From positions 25,228,551-25,292,550 of the forward strand of contig JANAVB010009598.1 in assembly GCA_029216955.1 (NCBI GenBank): DNA of 64,000 bases, read 5' to 3'. Below the pieces are notes generated by a model. It saw only the letters and a list, made by a program, of their open reading frames with translations, searched no databases and was not told the DNA's origin. Below, piece by piece: positions 47,104 to 57,721 of this stretch (its first letter is position 1; each line of letters begins with the position of its first letter). The position numbers were made by a program, and so were the translations under genes. The DNA is from Iris pallida (lineage: Eukaryota; Streptophyta; Magnoliopsida; Asparagales; Iridaceae).

Positions 47104-47837
47104 TTTATTTCATATAAAAGTCTATTACATGTCTAAATTACAAAGAAGAATTTCTACAAAGAAAAGACCCTAAGTCTACAGCTAGGCGCAGCAACCGCCA
47201 TGCGCTCTCAGTCAGGCGCATCTCCTCAGCGTCTCAGTCAGGCGCATCTCTTCAGCGTTTCAGTCAGGCGCATCTCTTCAGCGTCTCAGTCAGGCGCATC
47301 CCATCAGCAGCTCAGTCCTGTGCATCCCTTCAGCGTCATGCGCATCATGAAGTCTCAGCATATGCGCCTTACTTCGACCCGATCAAATGCTTCGACTAAT
47401 GAATCATTTATTGAGCAGAACAAGGGTGTACGATCAACCCCACCCTAGTAGGAGGAAGAGCTCTCCTTTGCGGCAAAAGAAGGCTTTCAACACAACCAGA
47501 ATGGGCAATACCCACTCTGACAGAAGAAAGAGCCTCCAAAGCCCAAGGAAGGTGATCGGGGCACCGCAATTTCGATCTGCGGCTCTTCCAGCATAACAGA
47601 GACAAGGCTCGAGCATCCCGATCTTCGGATGCGACAGGCACCTTTCGTCTACCTCAGAAGCCCTCGACTCCGACTTTTGGATGTAACAGTCACCTTCAAG
47701 TGCATGAACGAAGACAAGTCGTCGCATCTTCACCCTCGGGAGCATCTCGTCAACAGAATGTGCTCGAGCAAACAAGTTTATTTTGGGAGGATGTGAGAGA
47801 ACGAGAGGCAAACTCTCTCCTTGCCACTATTTATAGG
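47104..47837 (-). other. Possible antisense transcription unit in element C LTR
   Basis: Minus strand: a TATA box CTATAAATAG (complement 47827-47836), an open frame with its first ATG near 47745 running to 47434 (about 103 codons, C-terminal part hydrophobic), and AATAAA (complement 47104-47109). The arrangement resembles the antisense genes of B, but the protein shows no similarity I can see. May be chance. Confidence 0.25.
47206..47333. repeat. ~28-bp tandem repeat in element C LTR
   Basis: About 4.5 copies of a unit with core CAGTCAGGCGCATCTCTTCA. Confidence 0.85.
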
Positions 47838-49133
47838 CCGGGCAAATCAAATCCATGCGCCAAGTGACGGGCTCTCCGAATTCCGTGCAATGAACTTGCA
47901 TTTATGGTGATGAACCTGATGCTTCGAATTCGGCCAAGTCAAAAACGGTTATTTAAAGCACTTGAAGAACATAACAGTCGGACCAATAAAGGTACGTCAT
48001 GCAAACGGATGCGCCAGCCAGACACCGCGTATCGTGTAGACGCGCCCGTTCCAAAGCGCCCCATAAGGATGCGCCCAACAAAGCACAGATCCATGCGTCC
48101 TAATCAACATGGACCCATGCGTCCATTTCGGCTCGTCACCCATCAAACAATTAATGCTCAAGAGATAGAGTTGGCAGCACGTCCCCCAAGGACTGAACAC
48201 TTAACAGCTTTTTTAGAAGATGAAGCATCGCTGACGTCAGCATCATCATTTACTTTCTTCCAGCGGTTACAAGCCAGGTGGCCGCCCCACCATTTTGTAT
48301 GCGCCTTCGTAGCCATGCGCCCAAATCTCTGTATGCACCTCAAAAGCCATGCGTCTTAGACTTTTCTCTGATCCCTAAAGACAGAGGTCAAGTCACTACT
48401 GAAGCCCCGCATTTGCCTCAAAACCTATGTGCCCAGACTGGTTCATGACTCCTAAAGGTTACAGGACAAAGTCTACTCATGCGCCCAATCCTAGGCACAT
48501 CCTGTCAGATTACTCTTCACCAAATCCGAGATCTTTGAGCAACGGATACGTGCCACGTGTCTTTTGATTCAGCTCAGCCGATAAAGGGGTGCTAATCACC
48601 CAAGATCTCAGCAACCGAAAGATCTTCTCCATTGCTACGTGTCAGCTCTGCCGTAGCCCACAAATGCAACAATAAGAGTTCAACTCCTCAATCCGAGCGC
48701 GCCGCCCATGCGCCTCCATCAGCAATTACCACGTGGCATCCCCACAAACTGGCGTATCCTACATATGTGCATATGAGCAGCCAACCCGCTGCTTATTAAT
48801 AGAAGGATCATTCCCTCTAACATACGCACACAGAGATACACAGAGTCTGTCAGAGATCAAGACACACAGTCAACCAAAGCATCGGAGTTTACTCCCAGAG
48901 ATCGGAAGAGACACTCAACGCCTTCTTCCTCTCCGTAAGCTCCAGCACCTAGAGCAACTCAGACCTTCAGAGAACCGAAAACCGTCGTCAGATCATCAAC
49001 GGAGTCAACCCATTACCACTCGCTCCATCGGCACAAAGGACCCAGATAAACAAAAGTATACTCCTAGGACTACATCTAAGTCCTATATTATAACATTGTT
49101 CTGTTTGTATTGAAATTGCATCAAAAGATTTTA

Positions 49134-51033
49134 ATGACAAACAAGCTGGCAACTCTGCTGGAGAACTCTTTCTCCTCCACCGAGAAAGCTGTATCGCAAT
49201 CCGACGACATGAAGGTGGGCACCTTCCACAAGATGCTGGTCGTACGCCTCAATCAACAGGCGTATAAGGAGTTCATCTCTGAAGGCAGCGCAAGTCCTTC
49301 GAAGCGGCTGCCAAAGCCAAAAAAGACTCGCCAAGTCTGGGTAAGCAAGGTCGATGCCTCTGGCACCACCACCGAAGGGGATGCGCCGGTGCAGCCTACC
49401 CTTCCTGCTGACATCCTCAGCAACCAAGATGCACCCACCGTCGTAGCGTATCTCTCGAGGAAACGTGGGGCCGACCACATTCCCGAACCATCTTCCTCTC
49501 AGACGAAGAAGATGCGCCGACGGAGCAAAGGCGCAGCTAATTTCCTGCACAGTAACTCTGATGCGCCACAGAAGGTCTTTGTCTTTGACAGACTCACTCA
49601 CTGTCGTAGCGAGGGGAATTTGGACTCTGAGTACTATGCACCCCAGCGGGCTGGTACGAAGACGTCCAAGGCGGCACGGGCCATGCGCCTCAAACATGCT
49701 ATGCCAGCGGCAAACCAGAAGCATGTGCTCACGATCATGCGCGCTGCTAATGGTAAGCTGTATAAGGTCAACTCGGGTGCTTCTGTGCCAGAAATGAGCC
49801 AACCTTCAAAGTCCTTGTCTCACTTGGGTGCATCTGCTATGTTCGCAACCAAGTCGAGTAAGGTAAATCCTGTGGTCTTGAACTCTCGCGCCTCCATTTG
49901 TTGTGCATCTGAGGTTCGTTCAAGTCACTTTAAATGTTGTGCCCCCACTACTAATCTGAGCGCATGTTTTGCGTTGGATCAGGGGGCGCAACATTTACTT
50001 GACCACCCCGGCGCTTGGCCTTGCCATACGCCTGATGGGGGTACGAAGGTGGCACTCTCCTCCAATAATCTGCATAACGTGATCACTCACAAAATACCGA
50101 TCAAGAGAGTCAACTGACAAGCACAATGCGCTCTTCACAGGGCACATCTGTGCCGTAGTCACCATCAACTGTTGTTGCAAGATAGCGGTCCCACCAAGGC
50201 AGTCGGTGTTCCAGCGACTGCAATCATCAACACCTCTCCAACATCGCCTCGAGAAGAAGGTGTCCGCTGAAATAGAGCCAGAACTACAGGTTGCTTCTTG
50301 TAACACAGTCTATAACTCCCCATCAATTCGGAAGGTGACTAGCAGCTCCTCGGCTTTGTCTTCATCCAAGAACCGGCCGAGGAAGACCAAGACAATTATC
50401 ACGTTCTCAGGAGTGTTTGAAGGCACTCGGGGGAGAAAGAAAATCTCAGAAGAAGCTGGGGGTAGTCAAGCCCCTGTAGATCTTCATCCTGGAGACGAAG
50501 TCAGCCTCCCAGACGTAGCTGGGGGTAGTCAAGCCCCTGAGGATCTGCATCCCGAAGACGAAGAACTCCTCCAAGACAAAACTGGAGGTAGTCAGACCCT
50601 TGCTGATACTTCCCCCGAAGACAAAGGTGATCTCCAGAACATAGCTGGGGGTAGCCAAGATGAAGCTCAGGGGAAAGTTCCTCTTCTACAAGAGAGCGAG
50701 GCCGAAAGCGAAGCCTCAACCGATCCATCCACTTATAGTCGTGTCATGACGGTGTACATGACGAAAGCTAGTGATACGGAGTCAGATGCGTCGCCAGCAG
50801 ATCTCGTCCAGCGCATGGATACCTTGGAGGGAGGACTCAAAACCCTCTCTGCCTCCATGCAAATACTGACTCAAGCAGTGTTTGAGATACGATCAGCTTT
50901 GGCCAGGGCACCATCTGCCGGTCCTGACCCAGGGGCCAATAGAGAATCAAGTGTACCCCTTCAACGGGTATCCTTGGATATAGATTACCGCGAGGCACCT
51001 CGGACGTCGGAGCCGTCAAATGCTCAACTCTAG
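49134..51033 (+). pseudogene. Element C ORF1
   Basis: ATG 49134 lies 10 bp before the LTR end; translation passes through the PBS (MTNKLATLLENSFSS). The block KMLVVRLNQQAYKEF matches the N-terminal block of B and D ORF1. A basic, Ser/Ala-rich region written with many GATGCGCC words follows; TGA at 50115. The frame resumes after a shift at 50206-51033 with a 21-residue repeat (AGGSQAPxDLHPEDE...) about 3.5 times at 50455-50665 and a helical LVQRMDTLEGGLKTLSASMQ near the end. Function unknown. Confidence 0.7.
49147..49161 (+). other. Element C primer binding site
   Basis: TGGCAACTCTGCTGG, one base different from B and D, 3 nt after the LTR end. Confidence 0.8.
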
Positions 51034-51075
51034 GCTGTACCACCATCTTCGACTCCCAGCTCCACAGAAGACATG

Positions 51076-51950
51076 ATGGAGATGATCAGGGACTTACGAG
51101 AGCGCTTCGAGTCGAAGAATAGACAGAAGGAGCGCCAGAAGATGGAGATCCCACAACCATACCCCCTAGAATAGAGCAAAGTGGTTTATCCTTCCAATTA
51201 TAAACCATAAACATTGACACCATACGACGGGAAGGACTCTCCACGCCATTATCTGACGTACTTCCAGTCTCAAACGGGACATCTCCCAAAGGAAGATGCG
51301 CTACTCACCAGCATATTTGTTGGGGCACTGAAAGGAGTGGCTTACGACTGGTACTGCAGTCTCCCCGACAACTCCATATCTTCCTTCGACGACTTAACAC
51401 GTATCTTCCTCGATCGTTTCTACGACGGAGGGAAGGACATGACAATGGCGTCCCTCATAGAGATACGTCAGAAGGAGAAGGAAACAGTTCGAGCATTCAT
51501 CGAACGGTTCCGACAAGCCTGCTTCAGACTGCCCCCGGGTATGCCAGAACATGCACTCCTCAACTTCCTGCAACACGAACATGCTGCCTGCGATCAAACT
51601 CTTGCTCAACTCCACTCCTCCTTCCGACTGGAGTTCCTTGATCATCGAGGCCGAAGCAGCAGAAAAGAAGGCGTTTAATGCTCGTCTTCTGGGAGTCAGT
51701 TTCCCTACCTTTGAGGACAAAGAAAAATGGCCTGCAGCCAACAACCCTGGATGAGAGACGAAGGGAAAGCAGGCGTTGACTGTCAATGCCTCCAAAGGTG
51801 CATCAGCACCCACTGAGAAGCCTCCACTTGCACCAAGGCCAAAGGAGGTTTATTCTTTTAATGATGAAGACACCCTGCAGCTCTTCGAGATATTGATGTA
51901 GGGTGACAAGATCAAGTTGCCGGACCCGAAGCGTCCCGACGAGGTTGGGA
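51076..51950 (+). pseudogene. Element C gag
   Basis: Capsid blocks LLTSIFVGALKGVAYDWYCS, SFDDLTRIFLDRFYDG and ETVRAFIERFRQA are clear in 51214-51678. In-frame stops precede it (51172, 51208), a frameshift falls near 51570, and the C-terminal part (IIEAEAAEKKAFNARL) is in 51551-51754. A further stop at 51898 stands where the other elements read on. Confidence 0.85.
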
Positions 51951-51951
51951 A

Positions 51952-52974
51952 GTGGATAATCCGAGGTACTGTCACTACCATCGGTTTGTCGGACATCCAA
52001 CTAAGGACTGCTACATCCTTAAGAACTATATCCAGCGCATGATCAATGGGGATGTCATCTCCATCGACTACGAAAAGAAAACGGTCTCGGCCAACCTGGT
52101 ATCGCTTCAATTTGGCACCTTGCCGCCAACCACCGCACAAGATGGCGTCGTCTCCATCCCAAAGGCGACAATGGAGGTGGTCAATCTGCCACCTACTCGT
52201 GACAACGTGAGTGGACCCATCCCACTCACCACATCTCGAGGAGAGATCTTATGGGTTTACCCCGATCTCGTCTCCGAGGTTACTCAACCGGAGGTACGCT
52301 CTGCCTCCAAAACCAAGGACAAGAAGATCAAGTCTTGCCGCATGGTCTCTTCCTCCGCAGAAGAGGCTCTTCCCGTACAAACCCGTTCGCAGCTGAACGT
52401 CCAACCCGATGAAGCTGCCGTTGTGGTGGTGCCTCCCTGCACTACCTCTGCTGCCGAAGAAGGAGGTCCAACCAAGCCTCCAGCGGCCAATAAACAGAAG
52501 CATGTAGAGGCCCGTTTCGACAAGCCTTTGCGAAAGAAGAATGCTTCGGGGCTAGCCAAGCCCCATAACTTCGACATACTGGCACAACTTGCCAGTACTC
52601 CTGCCCGTCTATCCCTGTTTGAGCTTCTTCGTCTTTCCAAGGACACTCGTGAAGCTCTCTGTGAAGCCCTGAAGGATGCTGAATCCTTCATCAGTCAGGT
52701 CAAGCAGCCTGAGGATATCCCGACCATATGTGCGCACTGTCATTGTGCGGATGAAGTTATCCCCAACATAACTTTCACCCAACAAGACATGTTGCTCAAG
52801 CACAACCGACACAATAGGCCACTGTATTATACAGGGTATGTCGGTTCCGTCAAGGTGAAGCGAATTCAGATCGATCCAGGATCTTTTCTCAGCATCATCC
52901 CGAAGACGCTACTCTCAACACTCAATGTACCGTCTGGCGCCTTCCAACACTACAATCAGCGATTTCAATGCTAG
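51952..52974 (+). pseudogene. Element C knuckle, linker and protease start
   Basis: Begins with the CHHC-type knuckle YCHYHRFVGHPTKDCYILK, intact. The conserved VVSIPKATMEVVNLPP, GEILWVYPDLVSE and FDILAQLASTPARL blocks follow, then the protease catalytic motif IQIDPGSFLSIIPK. The frame breaks at about 52930. Confidence 0.85.
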
Positions 52975-53820
52975 CAAAAGTGAACCGCTGGAAAAAATAC
53001 GGCTGAAATGTCATATCGGTAACCTCCGAACCGAGGTGACTTGCTATGTCGTGGACGCTGACGTCAACTACAACCTCCTATTGGGTCATCCGTGGCTGCA
53101 TGAGTACATGGTGGTGCCATCTACACTCCACCAATGTATGAAGTATGTGTCCACCAACGACATCATTCGGACAGAGTTCGCGGACATTGACCCTTTCAAG
53201 GGGGTCGAAGCCTACTTCACTGATTTGACCCTGTACAAGTCGCCCGATGAAGGGGAAGCCAACGTTGCTGACGATGAAGCAGAAATGGCAGCAAAGCCGG
53301 ACATCGAGCCTGAGATGATTCTCGACGCTCCTTTGAAAATTCGACTCAAAGGGAAGCCGCCTCAGACGCTGCCTCCCATAACCATCAAGCTACCTGGAAA
53401 AGCACCAACTTTTCTAGGTAGAACACCTACTGAAGCTCCCTTGAAGATATGGTTCAAGGGAAAGCCGCCTCAAACATCGGCTCTCCTTGTGGCAAAACTA
53501 CAGGGGAAGGCACCAATCGCTGAAGGCGCAGTTGAGGCACCTCTGAAGGTCCGTCTTAAAGGCAAGCCTCCGCAATCATCCATCTCATCCAAGCTGCCGG
53601 AGAAGGCCCACATAGCCCTCTCGGACTCTAAGGTCAAAGCTGCGGTAGACTTTTCCGATCCAACCCCAGTACTCACAGATGAAGAGCTAGGAGAATACAC
53701 ATCTGATGATGTAGATGCACCCTCTCTGGACAATGTAATCCCGCAGGATAAAATCTTGTGTTTCACCAATAATAGAGTGTCTTTTAATTATTCTAGTCTT
53801 CCACATTGGAATGCCATGTA
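52925..53820 (+). pseudogene. Element C protease end and repeat linker
   Basis: Continues the protease in another frame: CHIGNLRTEVTCYVV and LLLGHPWLHEY, then FKGVEAYF. After it come three spaced copies of an APLKIRLKGKPPQ peptide alternating with KLPGKAP. The frame is cut at 53820 by the LTR of element D; codons after that (to 53938) belong to D. Confidence 0.85.
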
Positions 53821-54823
53821 TGTAGGCCTTAAAAATGAAAGTCACGCTGATTTGTTCAGAACAGAGTCTCAAAGTCACGCTGAGTTGATCAGAACAAAGT
53901 CTCAAAGTCACCCTGAGTTGATCAAGACAAATGTTTAAAAATTACGCTAGAGACAGCTCATCATTTATCAGAAATGTCATTATGACTGACAGCACGACAG
54001 TCGAAGAATGTCTCCTCGTATGCCACGTTTGCACGGAACTCGAGAGATCACAGCCGATTATTGCGTGACTTTTGAAATCTTCTTCAACAAGACTCAGCCT
54101 TCATCAAGTTGGCGTAGCAAAAGAGTTTCTTGTCATTTAATGCGACTGACAAGGTAATCACTGTCAGAGATTTTATGTCAGTCGAGGTACATCGAATCAA
54201 GACAGCTGGCAGTCCTGCCTCAAGTTTGCGTATATTTTGAGCCTTCTGGCTCAAGTCTGCGTGTATTTTGAACTTCTATGTTCCTTCATCAAGTTTGCGT
54301 AGATTTTGAAGCTTTTTGCCCTAAGTCTGAGTGGATTCTGAAGCTTCCTGTCCCAAGTTTGCGTGGATTTTGAAGCTTTCTGACCCAAGTCTGCGTAGAT
54401 TTCGTCCTCAACGAGCCTGCATGGATATCATCAAATTAGAGTACGTGGCAGCCATGCCACTGATCTCTCGCTTGCGTGTCCTGTAACTTGCACACGACTC
54501 ATGCATGATTGCCATGTGTCCAACAGTTACAGGCCACGTCCAGTAACTGCTCACAACCTTGCGTATGTTAGATCCTGCGTGATTTTCAACTATGCACAGG
54601 CTGTGAAGACAGTTATCCTTTCAGTTATTTTTGACTCTATAAATAGAGTTCTTTTCTCATTCATTGTACAGATACATAGATATCTAAATTGCTGTCAAAA
54701 TTTTGAGAGATTTTCTTCTTCGCATCGTCCAAGGGATAAAGCGATCGTCTTCTAGATCGGATTCCTACAGTTGTAATTTTCCCAGAAACACAATAAATAA
54801 AGTGAATTTATTTATGGAAAACA
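53821..54823 (+). repeat. Element D 5' LTR (1,003 bp)
   Basis: Starts TGTAGGCCTTAAAAATG, closely like the B LTR start, and ends GGAAAACA, 3 nt before the PBS. It begins with AGTCACGCTGA repeated three times (33-bp unit, 53838-53930). Further in it has about five copies of a roughly 38-bp unit AAGT(T/C)TGCGTAGATTTTGA at 54219-54415. Confidence 0.85.
54638..54645 (+). promoter_or_regulatory. Element D LTR TATA box
   Basis: CTATAAATAG as in element B, about 180 bp before the LTR end. Confidence 0.75.
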
Positions 54824-56237
54824 AATTGGCGACTCTGCTGGGGAAAACCATCTCCTCTTCTGAGATGGCAACAACTCAATGCGACACTTCGTCAGTCGGC
54901 TCGACGAAGAAGGTGATATCGATCCAATTCGATCAACTCGCCTACGAAGAAATGCAGCGGGCTAAGGGTGGCAAGCCCATGTCAGCCTCCATCACTACTG
55001 CCAAGTCGAAGGGACGATCTGTCTACGTCCCTAAGAATCAGTTGGCAACCAATGGTGAAGTTTCTGCCACAGTGTCTACTCCTAACACTGGCAAAGAGTC
55101 TACTGCAAGCACGCACACTCTTGTGTGTTCGAAGACGACAGCAATCAAAAGTCACGCTGGCAGCACTGGCTCCTTAGCCAAGCCTGTTCCAGCGTGCAAT
55201 CTTAATTCCAAAAGTCACGCTGGCCGCACTGGCTCCTTAGCCAAGCCTGTTCCAGCGTGTATTTTTAAATTCAAAAGTCACGCTGGCAACACTGGCTCCT
55301 TAGCCAAATCTTTTCCAGCGTGTATTTCACCAAAATTTGGCTCTTTAGCCAAAACTTTATACACTGACAATACTGGCTCCTTAGCCAAATTGTCACCAGC
55401 ATACTCTGAGAAGAATAGCTCTTTAGCTATCTCTTCTTCTTTGCCAAGTTCTACTAGAACTGGGGGTGGTCTTGCTAAAACTCCTCTACACAAAGTCTTT
55501 CGAAAAGAAATAACTCTTTAGTGGTTTCTTCTGCTCCTGTAGTTTTTACTTCAGGAACAGCTTTGACTGACAATTTTGTTAGTCAAAGAAAAGGAGATGG
55601 TCTTTTGACTACTCTTCCTTCTGGACATTCTATGTCTCAAAACTTGAATAAGTCTAAGAAGAAACATTTCTTAATGTCTTCTTCTACGACTTCTTCGAAT
55701 TGGGCACAGAATTTGTCTATAAAAGAAGGTCTGTTACCAACTCCTAATCAAGGGGATGGTTCAACTCTTCCTTCTCTGCAAATATCCAGATCAATGGAAG
55801 AAAAACTCCAAGTTTCAAAAACCAATGTGTTACCTCCAACTGATCTAAGAGCAAAACTTGATCAAATCCGTTTAGGAAGCACTTCTGGTGTCAAAAAACC
55901 ATACCAATCGGGAACAAAAGCAAGAGATCCAGATGCAGAGTATGCTAAAAATTATGTGGCTCACATTAATCACTCTCTATATAACCAAGAGCCATCAAGA
56001 CCCAAGAACCAAAAATATATTCCTAAATATGCACAAAAAATGTTCTCTGATGTACCTCAATCTTCACAGACAGATCTACGAGAACATCTTCAACAGAAGG
56101 GAAGGAATAATTCTGTGTCAATGGACCATGCTGAATGTGACTTCCAACCAAGAGTCATAATTCAATGCAGATGTCAATCAATGGATCAGGACCATATTGA
56201 TCATGAATGTGACTTCCAGTCGAGAGTCACAATGTAA
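54814..56237 (+). pseudogene. Element D ORF1
   Basis: ATG 54814 is in the last 10 bp of the LTR, so the PBS is translated (MENKLATLLGKTISSSE). The N-terminal block KVISIQFDQLAYEEMQ matches B and C. Three copies of a KSHAG(S/R/N)TGSLAKPVPAC peptide lie at 55147-55325. The frame stops at 55519 and continues in another frame at 55521-56237 with a Ser/Thr-rich part and TDLREHLQQKGRNNS, also seen in B (DLREHLKQKRDNIS). Function unknown. Confidence 0.72.
54827..54843 (+). other. Element D primer binding site
   Basis: TGGCGACTCTGCTGGGG, 3 nt after the LTR. Confidence 0.88.
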
Positions 56238-56291
56238 TACAGATGTCAAACTAAACGATAATCTATCTTCAATCGGATTCAGTGTGAACCT

Positions 56292-57721
56292 ATGCCTGAT
56301 GAAGATGAACCTCTGTATGCTTCTGTCAACATGACCTCTCGGGATACTGGGGGTAGAAATGATAGTCCAGATGGAGTATATAGAGGCACCAGATCAAGAG
56401 TCCTGGCTTCTATTCAGAGGACTTTGATTTCTGAAGATGATTCTGAATTTCTTGGGGAATCTAACTTTCCACCTCTTCCTACTGGAGGTAGTACTTATAA
56501 TGCTGTTCCTCCTCCCAACTATTCTCTACAAGCTACAACTCCACAATCCTCTGGAGTTGTTACTGAAGAATTGAGGAATCTCCGAACTCAATTTGAGGCA
56601 TTCAAACAGAAGGATGGTTTACAAAGGTTAGGCATCAAGCAACCTTATCCGATAGAATAGAAAATCGACCGACTGTACCAGAGGCCATACCAATTGATAC
56701 TGGTGTAAGTCCAGTACATGTTCCTCCAGCAGTACAATCCAATACTCCTGGGCAAGCTCAACCGGTTCCTAGTCACTCTGGAGCTGGGGGTAGTACTTAT
56801 AATGCTGTTCCTCCTCCCAACTATTCTCTACAAGCTACAACTCTACAATCCTCTGGAGTTGTTACTGAAGAATTGAGGAATCTTCGAACTCAATTTGAGG
56901 CATTCAAACAGAAGGATGGTTTACAAAGGTTAGGCATCAAGCAACCTTATCCGATAGAATGGAAGCAAGTATCGTATCCTCCTAAATACAAGCCTCCTAC
57001 TATCTCATTCTATGACGGAACCACTTCTCCAAGTCAATTTATTAATCACTTTGAAGTGATGACTGACCAGCTGCAACCAAGTGACGCCCTCCTTACTCGG
57101 GTGTTTGTTAGATGTCTCAAAGGAACGGCCTATGAATGGTATAGAAGTCTCCCGGATGGGTGTATTACCTCATTTGCCAGTTTCAAACAAATGTTTCCTG
57201 AACGATTCTATGAAGGGCTCAATGACATGACTATGTCTGCTCTTATAAGAATCAAGCAGAAAAATAATGAAACTACAGAGGAATTCATTGAACGGTTTCG
57301 AAGAGAAGCTCTGAAGATGCCTCTTGGAACTCCTGATGCTGTCACCATCGACACATGTAAATCAAATTTGTTGCCAATCATCAGTATGTGGACAGGATCT
57401 ACTCAATTTCAAGATTGGCCTTCACTCATAGTCAGTGCCAAAGCCGCAGAAATCAGTGCTGAAACTTTCAAAGGTTTAGGAGTGCAAATGAATCCTAAAG
57501 AAACAGGTCAAAGCAATAATAATAATGCTAAATTCAATAAAAGCAAGGGAAAAGAAACCCTTGAAGTTAATCTTCAGAGTAAAGATGCATCGACTGTTCA
57601 AACTCCTCCTGCCTCTACGACTCAACAACCAAGAGCACCTCGCCCCAAAGAAGAATACTCTTTTGATGACGATGATGTCCTTGGTATCTTTGAATGTCTG
57701 CTGAAAGGTAATAAAATATAA
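56292..57721 (+). pseudogene. Element D gag
   Basis: An N-terminal acidic part (56292-56660) ends in the duplicated block and TAG 56658. The capsid domain is open in 56873-57721: FEVMTDQLQPSDALLTRVFV, GTAYEWYRSLPDGCITSF, ERFYEGLNDMTMSALIRIK and EEFIERFRREALKMP. It ends with EYSFDDDDVLGIFECLLKGN and TAA 57719, where B has CAA. Confidence 0.9.
56487..56961 (+). repeat. 302-bp tandem duplication in element D gag region
   Basis: The 173-bp block 56487-56659 (GGTAGTACTTATAATGCTG to CCGATAGAAT) recurs at 56789-56961 with only a few differences. In the left copy the codon after the block is TAG, in the right copy TGG. Confidence 0.92.

Larger units (their letters stand above)
46983..49143 (+). repeat. 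Element C 5' LTR (left end uncertain)
   Basis: The right end (GACAAACA) is set by the PBS 3 nt further on, the same spacing as in B and D. The left end is placed at TGTAGAAGCATG (46983), where copia-2 ends; B and D LTRs also start TGTAG. If right, the LTR is 2.16 kb. It is full of ATGCGCC-type words from 47010 to 48715, which supports its being one unit. No second copy is in the window. A TATA-like TTATTAATAG lies near 48793. Confidence 0.55.
46983..53820 (+). mobile_element. Element C: Tat-type Ty3/gypsy, 5' part
   Basis: LTR, PBS, ORF1, gag and protease of the same plan as B and D but more GC-rich and clearly diverged. RT onward is missing because element D is inserted at 53820/53821; the remainder should lie to the right of the window. 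Confidence 0.85.

Noticed and set aside
53821..53938. C-terminal HADLFRTESQSHAE extension of element C protein
   Set aside because: It is the start of the element D LTR read in frame by chance, not part of element C.
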